Below are positions 49,001 through 60,963 of a DNA stretch of 64,000 nucleotides, one piece after another (position 1 is the stretch's first letter; each line of letters starts with the position of its first letter). The position numbers and the translations under genes are program-made. Where the stretch lies: positions 20,084,948-20,148,947 of the forward strand of contig OU612071.1 of assembly GCA_914767715.1 (NCBI GenBank). The letters run 5' to 3'. The DNA is from Membranipora membranacea (Eukaryota; Bryozoa; Gymnolaemata; Cheilostomatida; Membraniporidae). The notes below the pieces were generated by a model. The model saw only the letters and a list, made by a program, of their open reading frames with translations. It had not been told where the DNA came from and searched no databases.

Positions 49001-52000
49001 AGTATAAGCCAAGAAGTTTGTTATTACTCACTAGTTCCCAAATGTGGCGAAGTATAGGTTTTCGACATGTGCAGCTGCCATATATATACTTCCTCTCCCA
49101 GAGAGGCATATTTTCTCCGCGAGGTAGCGTCTTCATTCTTTCCAGGTGCTCGCCAACAATAATTGGATTCAGCAAATTAACGTAATTAAGTCTGAGGTCC
49201 TGACACTGGAAAATGAACAAACATAGTGTGTGGATAACAATTACGCGTTGATCACATTCTAACACAGGGAGAAAATATTGAACTATTATATACTTTCTTT
49301 TACCTGGTTACTTTACCGTAGAGTAATGCTCAGACACACTAGGCAGTGGAAAAAAGCTTAATACAACAACACAGTTGCAATTTAAACGTACATTGTAAAT
49401 ATTCTCAGCTATCGATAAGTGACAACCTTAGCCGAAGTGTTTGCTTTGGATTGCTGGTTGGTGGGGGAATGCTAATCCCAGTTCAGTTCAGTTTCAGATT
49501 GCCTGAAAGTACCAGTCGGTATTACCGTGAATGTGAGAGTAGTTCAGTTTCGCTTTCACTATTATCTCAACATTTACTTTCAGTTACCTGGCATTAGCTC
49601 TCTTTCAAATACAACAGTGGATTAGTTCAGAGCGAACACATTGGCTACGTATAAAATTTTATACCCCATAATTCAACCATCAAAACCTCAGCTGATCCTC
49701 ACATCGTCGAGGTGAATATCCAACAAGCGAGATTTCATTGAAGCTGCAACCATCGTCAGTGTGTTTGGACCCAATGAAAAGCACTCATTATGGGCCATAA
49801 ATGCAGAGTATGATAGAGTTGTTAACTTGTAGCCCGTTTCAGTAAGGAGTTAAGGGACAACTCCTTACTGAAAGAGGAGACAACAATACGTCAGATCAAG
49901 GAGCTAGAGACTTTAACTCCTTGGTCAGATTATTACAGATACTCCATGTAAAAAATGTTTAGTAAAAATAGAATTTTTTTAGGCAAGTGTCTGCAAAAGA
50001 ATAGTTGCCACAGCCTCCCTGAAGCAACAATTTGCATGAGAGAGCATAGGAAATAATCATTTTAAACTTACAAATTGAGCTATCAGATATGAATTTGGAG
50101 CTGGTACTTGTGTTTGTTGAAGCTGGATCTACAAGTAAAAAATGTTTATTATTGCAGAGTATTGACGGAACTAGTTATTTTAAGGAGCTCAACTCTGCTT
50201 GATTGCCGGTAATGAGATATCACTTTCAACCAGATTTCAGCCATCTGAAAGGGATAAGGTTGACTATAGTTGATTGCCACGGAAAGCAAACCGGGCAGAG
50301 TTTGGAGTCAAACTAGAACAAACATGAAAATACTCAATTGTGTATTTTGTATTAAACGCTCTTGTTTTGTACCCTCAGCATCCATTTGACTGGTAAAATG
50401 TAAATAATGATTTTGAGCAATTTATATTTTGGGAAACTAACACATCGTTCATTACATGAAGGCCTATTTACTTTTAAAGAGTGAATGTTTTGTTTTTCTG
50501 TCATTGGCAGCCGACACCGATTGTCACTAGCTGACGTGGAAGATATTGTAGTATAAGTAGCTAAGCCTAGTAAATGTTAGCTAGCCATGAATTTTGAACT
50601 TTGTAAATAATAAGCTTCTCATTGGACGTGTTTTGAATATCAACACATTGAAATCTCAAAAGCAATGTTGACTACAAATAGCCTGCAGCTGAGCTTGCAA
50701 ACTAAGATCACTAGGCAAATAGGAATACCAAGCAGCGCTGGGAGATTGTCGGTATATGTTATGACCACAATCTAGATAAATTTTTAGGCGCAATACTGAA
50801 TGCAGTCAGTCGAGATCCTTGAAATCGAAATTCATAACAGGGAAATTGAACCCGGTCACTGTGATCCGATGCATGGGTCATAACCACTAGACCAAATTGT
50901 GTGACACAAGACACGAGAGAAATACCTGTTTAGAAGCGGATGTTGCAGCTGCTCCTCGGGGTGTTAATATGAGTCTGTTTGGGACTGTGACTCCCTGCCT
51001 TGACTACAACATAACAAACAAATTACAAACAATAAGATTATTTTCCCGTTTAAATTATTGAAAATGTATAGAGTTATCACCTCATTGACCACAAGAAGAC
51101 AAATCCTGTAAATATAGCAGCAGCTTGTTTTAGCACGATTATAGTTGTCAGATCATCAACAACAGGTAAGATGTTTGATTGCCAAGTTACACAGGGGAGT
51201 TTTTCAATTAGACAATGCTTTGCTACAGTGAATTATTACTATAATCAGATCGCTGAAAATCATCACTCACTTGGCCTTTGAATTAGACAAAATCGCTCCC
51301 AAATCGTTCACCCAGAATGCAAATAGTTCCATAATTGAGTGATTGATTTATAAGCGATACCCTAAATTCAAATTCATATTGATATAGCCCCCGGACCAAC
51401 ATTATGTCATTAAGATTTGGGTAAGATTTAGCCTCATCCCAAAGGTAGCTGAGATACAGCTATTCTCAACAGAGTGAACTAATTTGCTTGAATCACAAAT
51501 AAACTATCCTATCAACCATCATCTGCCTGGTGTAATAGGATTCGGAATACCTAGACCACACTATGGAAGTCTCCTGATCAGAATTTTCATGTTTTAGAAA
51601 TGTACATTCATAGGCATACCTGCACAGGAGTAGATGTTCTGTCTGTACTTGTGTGCGAAGAAATCTGCAACAAAATATAAACCATGGAAAAAGATATATT
51701 GCAAAATACAATCAAATAAGTTGCGTTCAGCAACAATGTGTTCAGCCAACAGCAAGCTTTTGGAATCGTGTAGCCCTTAAACATTTATAGCTTACCAAAT
51801 TTAAAAATGAGGTTTCAAATGGGAAAAACCACTTCTTCGGTAGGTCTTTGCAGAGGTTGTATAATATTATACAAACTTGATGCAGACCACTAATTATGAT
51901 AAAATAATACCTCAAAGTTAATGTAAACCTATTTTCAATCTTATCTGTGTAATTGTACCACCACCGCAAACAGTTTGAAAGAGGAGGAAAATGGCACAAT

Positions 52001-52743
52001 TTCAGAATTTTCAGAGGCTTGAGTATACTCCGCAAGCATGAGCAATGACCTAGATAACTTCTTACTTCCTTTTCCTTTTTGACTTGCAGTGTGACATTTA
52101 TTCATTTTTTGCAACACAAGGCCACATGCCCGCACTGTTAGCCGCTGACTTTTCTATACGTTATGTAAAACGTCAAGACTGCTTATTTATAACACTGCTC
52201 TAATTCATACTATAGCTACACATATTTGATGACCTTTAACACACTTTTCAATATAAAACCTTATTTGGTTTGCTTTCAATGATACAGAATTGGAGTTTGA
52301 AAACAAAGACATTTCGAAAGCAGTATCGATACTAATTAATTACTAGCTTAATAAGTATTTCTGGGATTGCAACCGCTGCCATAATCAATTTATCACCCGC
52401 AGATTAAAAGATGGAATAACAAAAAATACATACAGTGCTGTTTACCTGCATTGGAGTATACGGCATGGCTGATCCTTGTGGTGAAGCTGACTGCATTTGG
52501 GAGACTGATGAGATGCTTTTCTTTAACTGAAATAAACAAAGTCCTACTTACGTCAAGAGCAATGAGCAAATAGTGGGACCATTTTCATAAAATACATAAT
52601 CAGGGGGGTATCGTCAATGAGAGCTGGTTGGGCTGAGCCCTACCAATTTTGGCATATATACAACAGTAGTGACTATAGAGATCAACTCAGCTGGTGCAAA
52701 GCCCTACCAATATATTTGTTCAAGGATACCCCCTGATACATAT

Positions 52744-52774
<31 letters not shown>

Positions 52775-54670
52775 GTTTATGTATATATATATATATATAT
52801 ACACACATTTGTGCAATAAAGTGTCATATATTATATATCCCACTATTGGTACCCATAAAAACCCTGGACAATGAGTCATTCATATATAATATGAATGACT
52901 CAGTAGGGCAAATCTTTGCATTGGAGTTGTCCGACCATGTCAGGCTATTTTATCTACCATTGATTACTATTGGGTTAAGGATGCCCAACATGATTATTTA
53001 AGAGGATTTAAGACATGATTTTTTTGTGGGTCATATAAAATGACTACTTATTTTTGAGTGACACTTAGGGCCAAATACACACAGATGACACTTAAAAGCA
53101 CAGATTTGAATCTATATCTACATGTTTATATATAATATGTATATATTTACATGTACATATGTATACATATATGACGCTTATTGTCAAAACACACTGAGCG
53201 GTTGTAACCACAGAGGGTCGCACAATGTCACCAATATTGACATATATGCAGACAGCAGCCTCAGCTGATCCTCAGAGGTTTGAGCAGCGGTTGCCACCTT
53301 AGACTGCATAGCGATATGAATGACACGACATAAGTAACATGAAACCTCAGCACTCTTCAGAGGATTGTTGAGTATATAAACTCTATTTGAGGATCAGCTG
53401 AGATTGCAACCGCTGCCAGTGAGCTAGGCCATGAGCCATGAGGAGCTATCTTTTCATTGACCAAAAGAAGATAATTCCCAGTAATTGTCGACGAATGCCT
53501 TTTTTTTGCTACTAATTCACTGACGTGTTTAAAGTCGATTTAGTCTTCACTTGTCTCAAGACTGCTCAGATATTAACATCAACATTATGATAACTGGTAT
53601 CACATTACTTTTGATGAGTATTCAGGGTTTGATACAAATTAAAAATTGATTGCAAGATGATAGCGCAAACTCAAAAAATCTAATGTCAGTACTGAATTAA
53701 GTCACAATATCCCCGAAGCAGAGAGTTAAGTTGATGTATGCTGTACATGACCACACAATACAATGGTATGCAAGGGAATAAATACCTGAACAGGAGTATA
53801 CATGTTAACAGTTCCAGGTGTTGTGGCTGTGTGCACACGGGAAGGTAAGATTCTTTGCCTAGACTGAAAAAAATATCTGTCAGTTAGCAACAGGTGTAAC
53901 AGGCATCCAATCACAATAAAAAATGTCATGAAGGGCATGAAGTACTGCTCACCCCTACCAATACACCCTCAATTATCAGTCATATGTTACGCTGCTCCCA
54001 TTATACAGTAGGACAAGAATTTCACAGAAATGTATGTTCACATTGTTTGTGTTTGGTGGGTGGCACACCTCAAAAAATTGTTGTTAATTCTTCATACTCC
54101 AAAATAAAGACAGTGCAAGCTGACTGGATCACAGACATTTCTTACCATGTCAAGAGCTGTGATTTTCACATCGCTATATGAATCATTGGAGGCACTTGCA
54201 CCTTGGGTTCCAAGGTTAACTGGTGTAGTCACTAACAGCATGTCTCTCGATCCTTCCTACAACACAGATGTGAATTTACATTAATGATTGTGCTAAAAAG
54301 AAAAAAATGTTGTAGTTTATGCTTTGATACTATGGGTTATGGCGGCACACTGAAAGATTACTTTCACATTTAATGTTCATCGAAATAGAATCAAATTCAA
54401 ATATGCACTCCTGATTGCAGAATTTTCAAAGGTATATGAATTCGATGTGAGGTCCACAGTATATGAACTATGAAACTTGAATTATAGGAATAAGCGGCGA
54501 GAGATTGTTAGTTTCTAACCTAAGAACAATAATAGCACTGTTTCACTGTTGACAATTTTTACTGCTGAAATCAATATAATGGAAATACTTACTCGCTTTA
54601 TGCTGCCTGTGGTACTGCATTCTTCCAATATATCCCTGTCCGAAATGTTCGACTGGAATGATTGGCTGAG
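46060..54670 (-). CDS. multi-exon gene with cassette exons and a SAMD3-like C-terminal half; one nonsense codon
   Basis: Exons (minus): 54670-54593, 54256-54146, 53863-53786, 52526-52446, 51664-51620, 51003-50926, 50128-50072, 49205-49032, 48076-47911, 47473-47343, 46852-46759 and 46346-46060. The first eight are all phase 0 at both ends and the rest join in phase, giving 459 residues from the first exon found; the true start is further upstream. Exons 1-7 are Ser/Thr/Pro/Gln-rich, and three end alike (YTPVQ, YTPMQ, STPVQ), so they are duplicated cassettes. Exon 8 has LNYVNLLNPIIVGEHLERMK and paired Cys. Exon 9 ends acidic (EEEYEEL). Exons 10-12 run KLDRDDKRFDHLVGKFPIL, LEFCRIHPSFKEEDF, PTTMSAGLEIIMIS and ALRVAFMLFFVFHIEYDAAQ; this order recalls SAMD3-like proteins (from memory, unverified). 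TGA at 46784-46786 lies in frame between intact flanks. The 47343 donor is GTCTGT, weak; one at 47331 is possible. Function unknown. Confidence 0.6.
47575..47665 (+). repeat. tRNA-like A-box segment (SINE remnant)
   Basis: AGCTCAGTTGGTTAGAGTGC at about 47582 is a good tRNA D-arm/A-box match. No proper B box follows; GGGCTCAATTGACGCCCC near 47656 is only a weak candidate. Not a functional tRNA by eye. Confidence 0.4.
49837..49915. repeat. two adjacent hairpins (foldback element) in an intron
   Basis: TTTCAGTAAGGAGTT (49837-49851) and its exact complement (49859-49873) form a 15-bp stem with a 7-nt loop. Directly after it, GATCAAGGAG and CTCCTTGGTC form a second stem (about 49895-49925). Located between exons 50128-50072 and 49205-49032 of the cassette-exon gene. 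Confidence 0.55.
50835..50906 (-). mobile_element. tRNA-like SINE head
   Basis: The minus strand reads TTTGGTCTAGTGGTTATGAC (A box) and ACCGGGTTCAATTTCCCTG (B box) at tRNA spacing. A genuine tRNA is not excluded, but the acceptor stem does not close by eye. It lies 20 bp from an exon's donor in the cassette-exon gene. Confidence 0.5.
51195..51365. mobile_element. MITE family M1, truncated copy
   Basis: Shares with the reverse complement of 61184-61435, in order: CAGGGG.GTTTTTCAATTAG, ATCACTCACTTGG.CTTT, AATTAGACAAAA.C.CTCCC, TCAC.CAGAATG and GCGATACC. One terminal repeat is present and the other end is lost. It lies in an intron of the cassette-exon gene. Confidence 0.6.
52600..52736. mobile_element. 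small MITE-like element with inverted ends
   Basis: TCAGGGGGGTATCGT at 52600-52614 and AAGGATACCCCCTGA at 52722-52736 are inverted near-matches. The interior holds two direct half-copies of AGCTGGT...AGCCCTACCAAT (about 52621 and 52689). The terminal GGGGGGT resembles MITE M1, but the rest differs. Confidence 0.5.
52740..52806. repeat. TA-rich microsatellite
   Basis: Two (TA)n runs separated by CACATGTTTATG. Open frames with repeated Ile-Tyr across it are artefacts. Confidence 0.85.
53262..53425. mobile_element. foldback element (MITE-like)
   Basis: CTCAGCTGATCCTCAGAGG with GCAGCGGTTGC (about 53272-53303) is inverted at about 53388-53420 (TTTGAGGATCAGCTGAG, GCAACCGCTGCC). The same short motifs recur singly at 49689 (CTCAGCTGATCCTC) and 52366 (GCAACCGCTGCCA), suggesting a family. 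Confidence 0.55.
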
Positions 54671-55020
54671 CTGAAAAAAACCAAAAAGAAAGAAATATAT
54701 ATATATATAGCCTAGAGACTAATTAACCGGTCAGTGACCTTTAAACCGACAAGGACTGATATAGGTGTTGGAAAAAACTCAAGTGAGTAATAGACAGACT
54801 TGTTCACTCGTTATCATAATGAAAAGGGTTTTCTGTACATATATGCACATATATTCATTTGTTTAAAGAGGTTTTCTAGAAAGTTTACAGATAAAAGAGT
54901 AGTTAACTAGAACTGATAAGATCAGAGACCACCGAAAAGGAGCAAAACTATTCGGCTCAGTTGGACAGATCATAGCTTAGTTCACTCATGGTTCACTGGT
55001 CAGAATGAACATATATACGA

Positions 55021-55093
55021 TTCATTTGTCTGTATTCGGAGTTGCTCCCCTGTCCATTAGAGGAAAAACAACTCCGAATTTAGGCAAATGGAT
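55021..55093. repeat. foldback hairpin
   Basis: CATTTGTCTGTATTCGGAGTTG (arm, shown as CATTTG...TTCGGAGTTG) at about 55023-55044 and CAACTCCGAA...CAAATG at 55069-55092 pair over about 22 bp with a 24-nt loop. Confidence 0.5.
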
Positions 55094-56482
55094 CAATTTT
55101 GATCTAGAGCATGGGTGGGCAACCTTTTTCTAAAAAAATTCCACATTTTACACAGGCTCAACACAATTAGGCGCAACATATCTTTCAGGTAAAAGATCGG
55201 AACCAGAGTAACAACTATGTACAAACTAAAACAGATTTATTTGTAAAAGCTGTGGTATGTTGCAAGGAACTTCAGCTCAACAGAAATACTAATTTAAAAA
55301 ATCTTGTGAAGTTTTGCATGTGTATGGAAAAGGGCAGGGTGGGTGTGGGAGGGGTTAAGGAGTTAACACCAATACAGTTAAGATGATTATGTCTAGAAAC
55401 GGCTTTGGAAGCTACATGCTTAATGCTGAATGGCCACTATTTTGAAATATATTGTGCCTACATTGAATATCAAGATTACAAAATGCGAGATGGGGATCGA
55501 AATTAATGTGTAATATATATCTTTTCAGGCATAAGGCCACAATCAGCCCGCAAAATATTGTTCATAGACCAGGTTGCCGACAGCTGATCTAGAGGTATGC
55601 AGGACTTTTACTTCCACCCAATAGGAATTAGCGGTGTAAAATTCTAAAATCCGACAATATCTCACAAACACAACTATGTCTGAGAATTAAACCCACATCT
55701 TTTTTTGCAGCCCATTAGGTAATTGTTACTGAGACATAATTCATCTCATGTCATATATGCTGCCTGGTAAAAAAAGAACTATGGCAAGCTTTTAACGAAT
55801 AGGAATATCTATGATTGGTGTTACACGTCACAAATACAACGACACAACAAATTATACAGGCGATTTGGTCTAGATAAAAAGTTAACATAATAAGGAGATT
55901 GCAATTGCCGCTATCTGAACTTATGACAGGCCGTACATGGGCAGCTACTATAAGAGAACTGAATAATAGTATAATCTGTGACAAGTTTGCATGAATGAAT
56001 GAAAATAATTAAAAAATCATAGCAATAGCTGCTGTTATTTAAACTCACATGGGAGAAGTGTAAAGCAGATTACATGACAATTATTTTATAAGATAACTCC
56101 TAAGAGCACAGAGTTTAACAATGGGTATAGACTTGAGACAATCATTGCGCACACCAGTACGGTTAGTGAGGGCTACAGCGAAGTGTTCGTTCAGGTTGCA
56201 TTGCCCATTTCTACTTGTGGGTACAGAACGTTCCACAACTTAGTATTGCTTGTCATGGACTGGACAAACCTGAAAATTAATATTGGATAAAAATGACAAG
56301 CACAACAGTTGAGAATACTAGAACCACCCTAGCAATATCTCAGGCTTCTGTCATAACGGAAATAAAGGTAGAGGATTTGTTCCCACATTTTCTTAACAAA
56401 CAGATGGTGTATGAAAGGTTTGGCATGGGTCGTTCAGGTTGAAAATGATCATCAACTTTGGAAGGTGATGCAATCAACTCAC

Positions 56483-56580
56483 TATATTTGTGTGTCATCA
56501 GCAAAACATTAGTTGGTGTAGTGTCGATACTTCTCTGGGTTGACCTAGATCCTCCGAGGGTTAATGACATCACACTGTCT
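56483..56580 (-). other. candidate further upstream exon of the cassette-exon gene
   Basis: On the minus strand, acceptor GTGTGACAG and donor TATA|GTGAGTTG enclose a frame with GGSRSTQRSIDTTPTNVLLM, similar in style to EGSRDMLLVTTPVN in exon 54256-54146. Its end phase (1) does not join directly to the first listed exon (phase 0), so at least one more exon would be needed. Confidence 0.25.
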
Positions 56581-56599
56581 CTGTCACACGGGTTTTTCA

Positions 56600-58090
56600 A
56601 TTGGTAATTTTCAGCTTATCCAAAAAATAAAAGGGGTATAGGCTACAATAAAAGCTGCTATTTATTGTTGTGTAGGTCATTATTTTGATCAGCAAAAGGT
56701 ATGAATGATTCTAAGTCATCATCGTTGAACTACTGCTGTGGTGTGGGGAAATGTCTGCACATCGAACTCTGTACAACTGACAGAATTATTACCTGAAAGG
56801 CACATTATTTGTCTGTCAAAATTGCGTGCCAACAAATTGTGACGGAAATTAATAAACCATTGATGGTATCATTTTATTATCAAAACTGTAAGATAATCAC
56901 TATTTTACTAAGTTCAATGATTTCATACCCCTGATTTAGACAGTGATAAAATGACAGCAGATTCAGTAGATAGTTACCACCGACGACTAATGAGAAATGC
57001 AATACAAACGAGATGGCCAAACTAGTTCAGTTCCATGGACCTACCTCTATGCCGAGACAAAACAAACTGAATGGAGCAAAATCATTTCAAAACCGAGGGT
57101 GCGACTTTATTGTCACCTCATGAGACTACCTGAGAACACCCCCATGAGAGACGTATGTATGTGAGACTGATGAAAATGGCAAGAGGTGCACCAAAGTTTG
57201 ATAGAAAAAGAGCGTCGACAGTGACTTATCAAAACTAGAACTACATAGAAAGTCCGCTCACAAATCTGCAAAAATAGGAAAAAGTGATGAGTTTTAACAA
57301 AGTCAATGGATGTTGGCTTACGTTCTTAGTTCCTGATTATGATGATGATATTGACAATCAGTTTGTGTAAGTTGTTTGCCCAACGCTATGCTGTTACCAT
57401 TTTGTTTGGCAGTTAGGAAAGTATGCAGCCAAGAAACACAAAATTTGCAACTCATCCTCACAGAGAGAGTCCAAAGTGGCGTAAGGTGTTTGAGATGGAA
57501 CTCTATGTCTCCAGTCCTCGATAATCCCAACTGAGTGGGCGGGTGTAGCCTTGTTCACGCGGCCACGGGTTTTGGTTCCAAAACAAAAGAAAAAACACCT
57601 TTGGCCATGTGAACAAGGCTAGGGCGGGTGGCAATGCAAGCCTCCAGTATTGTACCAAGTTACAAAAGTGACTTAAAAGTGGTTTAAAATACACAAACAT
57701 CCATACACATATATTCTTATATCTAAACCTGAAACAATGTAATAATTGGGGACACCTCCCTGATCTACAGAGAAGCAATACAATCAGGTGACAAAAAGTG
57801 AAAAGCTAAAGAGTTGTCTGCACTCTGCACAAAATATTTTTTGTGAGAATATTTTGACCAATCAGATTGATCAGAACATATCTAAACTTTAACCTGGCAC
57901 ATGGAGCAGTGACAGAGTCCAATGTTCTAATGTCAAGATGTGACTAGTTGGTGCAGGTGTGACTTGTGGTTGGTTAGAAGAAAGGACTTAACAAGGTATT
58001 CCGACCATGTCGATGATGAATATCTAGTGCATGTGAGTATTGGTATTACTATATAAGTGTAATCTAAGTAGTGGTATTTCTTTTGGTTGT
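56600..58090. repeat. non-coding stretch with a hairpin
   Basis: TAGCCTTGTTCACGCGGCCA (57546-57565) and TGGCCATGTGAACAAGGCTA (57602-57621) are inverted copies, 18 of 20 matching, with a 36-nt loop. This is probably a small foldback element. No gene is supported; a frame with CKFCVSWLH near 57450 ends at a donor-like site but has no partners. Confidence 0.4.
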
Positions 58091-58095
58091 TCAAG

Positions 58096-58113
58096 CAGGG
58101 AGAATTCTCCCTG
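58096..58113. repeat. perfect 18-bp palindrome, copy 1
   Basis: CAGGGAGAATTCTCCCTG, identical to 62760-62777. It is followed in both copies by a similar TAGTCACAGT stretch, so a short repeat family is likely. It lies just upstream of a LINE's truncated start. Confidence 0.65.
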
Positions 58114-58229
58114 ATTCTACATAGTCACAGTGACTACATCTTCTTGTTTGTTTGTCCAAGCCTCAAGGAGGTAAAGATTTTTATACTGCTTGGTGTGTCT
58201 ATGTGATACGTAGTTGGATGCTAATACAA

Positions 58230-59731
58230 GGTGGCTCGAAGATGAGCGAAATTATCATCGATATCAATGGAGTACATAAACAACTTGCCACTCTGAAAGT
58301 GAACAAGGCTACTGGCCCTGATGGTATCAGTCCTCGGTTACTGAGAGAGTTGGCTGATGTGCTAGCTAAACCCTTGACCACCCTGTTCCAAAGCTCACTG
58401 GACAAAGGTAAAGTTCCCATGAATTGGAAGATGGCAAGCGTGTGCCCAGTTTATAAGAAGGGTGAGAAGTACTTGGCAGAAAACTACCGACCTGTCAGCC
58501 TTACATGCGTCACCAGTAAGATCATGGAGCATATCCTCACCAGCCAGCTACAGACATACGCCGAATCCAACAACATCTTCCACAGCAATCAGCATGGGTT
58601 CAGGGCGAACCATGGATGTGAAATTCAACTCACCGAACTAACTACTGACATTATATATAATCTCGACCAAGGCAAAGAAACTGAAGTCTGTGTCTTGGAT
58701 TTTTCCAAGGCATTTGACAAGGTCAACCATCAAAAACTCCTGCTCAAATTAGCCAAATATGGTGTCAACTACCAAGTAATTGCTTGGATCGAGGACTTCC
58801 TTACAGGGCGGCAGCAGAAAGTTGTAGTTGAGGGCGAAGAATCATCAGTAACAAATGTCACATCTGGAGTGCCTCAGGGCTCTGGGATAGGTCCAACTTT
58901 GTTCCTCTACTACATCAACGACTTACCAGATAACATCAAGTCGGTTGTACGCCTCTTCGCAGACGATGCTGTTGTTTATAACACAGTAGATAACCATCAA
59001 TGCCTGCAAGAAGACCTAAACCAGCTAGCCATATGGGAAGCAAACTCAGACATGGAATTCCATCCAATGAAGTGTCAGCATATGACGTTCTCAAAAAAGC
59101 GAAATCCTGACACTCAATCAATATCTCTCCATGATACCGAAATTCCAAGAGCTTCTACTGTGAAGTACCTTGGTGTCACTCTCGACCCAAAGATCATCTG
59201 GAACACACACATAGAGATTATCACCAACAAAGCCAACTCCACCCTGGGCTTTATAAGAAGAAATGTACTGACAACATCACAACCAGTAAAGGAAACTGCA
59301 TACAAGCAGTTGGTCAGACCTGTATTAGAATATGCGTCTGTCGCCTGGGATTCTGTAACAGAAACTCAGGCCAAACGACTAGAATCTGTCCAACGACGAG
59401 CTGCACGCCTGATCTGCGGTATCAGAAAACCCGACCGCGCAACCAGCACAACCAGTCTCTTACAGCAGCTTAACCTGCCAACACTTTCCCAGCGTAGAGG
59501 ACTGGTGAGCGCAGGCTAAAAGCATTTAGCCAATACCATCACAACAATCCATCAGTTCTCGCTAAATACATCACTAGATCAGCACATAACTCAGCACGCC
59601 GCCACCAGCACCAGTATTTCACTCCCCAAACCATCACCATTCACTGTCAACGATCGTTCTTCATCCGAAAAGCGAGAGAATGGAATATGCTGCCTGACAC
59701 CAGTCATCTACTGAGCCCCCAATGTGTCTAA
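58230..59731 (+). mobile_element. 5'-truncated LINE with nearly intact reverse transcriptase
   Basis: An open frame covers 58152-59519, with LINE similarity from about 58230. Landmarks: LKVNKATGPDGISPRLLREL, KKGEKYLAENYRPVSLTCVT, QHGFRANHGCEIQL, VLDFSKAFDKVNHQKLL, TSGVPQGSGIGPTLFLYYIN, RLFADDAVVY (catalytic), VKYLGVTLDPKI, LVRPVLEYASVAWDS and RRAARLICG. After one frameshift near 59510 the C-terminal end continues (RLKAFSQYHHNNPSVLAKYI ... KAREWNMLPD) to TAA 59729-59731. No endonuclease: typical 5' truncation. CR1/Jockey-like by pattern. Only one lesson-type break is seen, so it is the youngest-looking LINE here. Confidence 0.9.
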
Positions 59732-59734
59732 TAT

Positions 59735-60960
59735 TAGCCTGTTATTTGAAAATTTGTTGCTGACCTGGAACGATAAACCGATTGTGGCACAACGGTTTCC
59801 AAAGTCACAGCTGTAGAGGCTGGCGCTGGAAACTTGCCAACTTGCAGGTAACCATGCAGGTAAACAAATAATTACCAGATATACGTAGAAGCTGTACACA
59901 GTAGGCCCAGCAATAAGTCAGGGTAAGGGCGGTCTGATTTCTCAGCTCTGTCGTATATTCCTTTGTTGCATCCTAGCTTGCAGAAATAATTACTTGAAAG
60001 CTAAGAATAGTCAGTTATTGTCAAAGCAGAGGCCAGGCCATGGTTGTGTAATTACTTAATTAATTACTACCAATGTTATGTAAACATATCTCAGTTGCTT
60101 CAACATGCAAATTGGGGGTTGCAAACTACAATATTTATGTTTAAGCCCGGTGGTAAAGAGTTCCGAGTCTGATATAACATACATCCTAGGAGGCTATGCC
60201 TCTGCCCAGTGAAAGATGCTGCTTAGCATCTTTACATAGAATATCCACCACCTTCTACTGTTGAATGAGAAAACCGTAACGGTTTTGATGAGTATACTGA
60301 GTAGAACCATAACCATTTGCAGTGCCATAGCAGATTTGAACGATAGTGTGTAATGATAATGTAAGTGAAATAGTGTATGTTTGGTTTGGTATGTTACACA
60401 AAGTTTCTGGTGTCTGGTTACATGTCCTGGGATACAGTTCAATAGACAAGGCCAGAGCGGGAACACTTAGTAGGGTGTCAGTAATTTCTGATAATGAACG
60501 GTCCATTGTATACTCAGCAGCTCGGTTCACATTTTGGGAAGATATTAGATTAGCAGCAGCTACACATGATTTGACTCAGCAGATCAAAAAATCTCTGGAT
60601 GCAAGGTTGGTTCAACAGCAGTAGTCAACACATAGCAATGACAGACACAGCAGTAGCAAGAGTAGCAACATGTCTCGTAGCAACGAGTAGTCTTTCAGAG
60701 TGAATAACCTTAGCGAAGGTCCCAGATTCACCAACAGTTTCTAATTGCACAGTTTCTGCAATTGATGTACAGCTATCGACAGGTTTCACTGATACGGTTT
60801 CACATATATCAGCGCCGTGATGGGCAATAACAGGCAATGGAGTACGATAACAAACAGGTACATAAGAGAACGAGAATTTTTCTTCAAAGCGTTGAAGATA
60901 AGATCTACAACCTCTTACATGAGCTTGACTCTGAGCATAGAATTGTAGTCCAAGCAGATG
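59735..60960. other. no gene recognised; one half of a direct-repeat pair
   Basis: 60055-60092 (CTTAATTAATTACTACCAAT...) recurs at 61526-61563 with two or three changes. GCCTCTGCCCAGTGAAA near 60198 recurs near 61136. Open frames on both strands at 60255-60624 overlap and show no motif. Confidence 0.4.
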
Positions 60961-60963
60961 GTT

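Noticed and set aside
50835-50906. Functional tRNA gene
   Set aside because: A and B boxes are good but the acceptor and anticodon stems do not close convincingly by eye; a folding scan such as tRNAscan-SE would decide.
52669-53001. Open frames with Ile-Tyr repeats on both strands
   Set aside because: They are translations of a TA microsatellite.
57503-57778. Alu-like sequence near the 57.5 kb hairpin
   Set aside because: A short resemblance to TTGGGATTA only; the rest does not match and the host is not a primate.
60346-60624. 92-codon plus-strand frame
   Set aside because: Fully overlapped by two minus-strand frames of similar length; no motif supports any of them.
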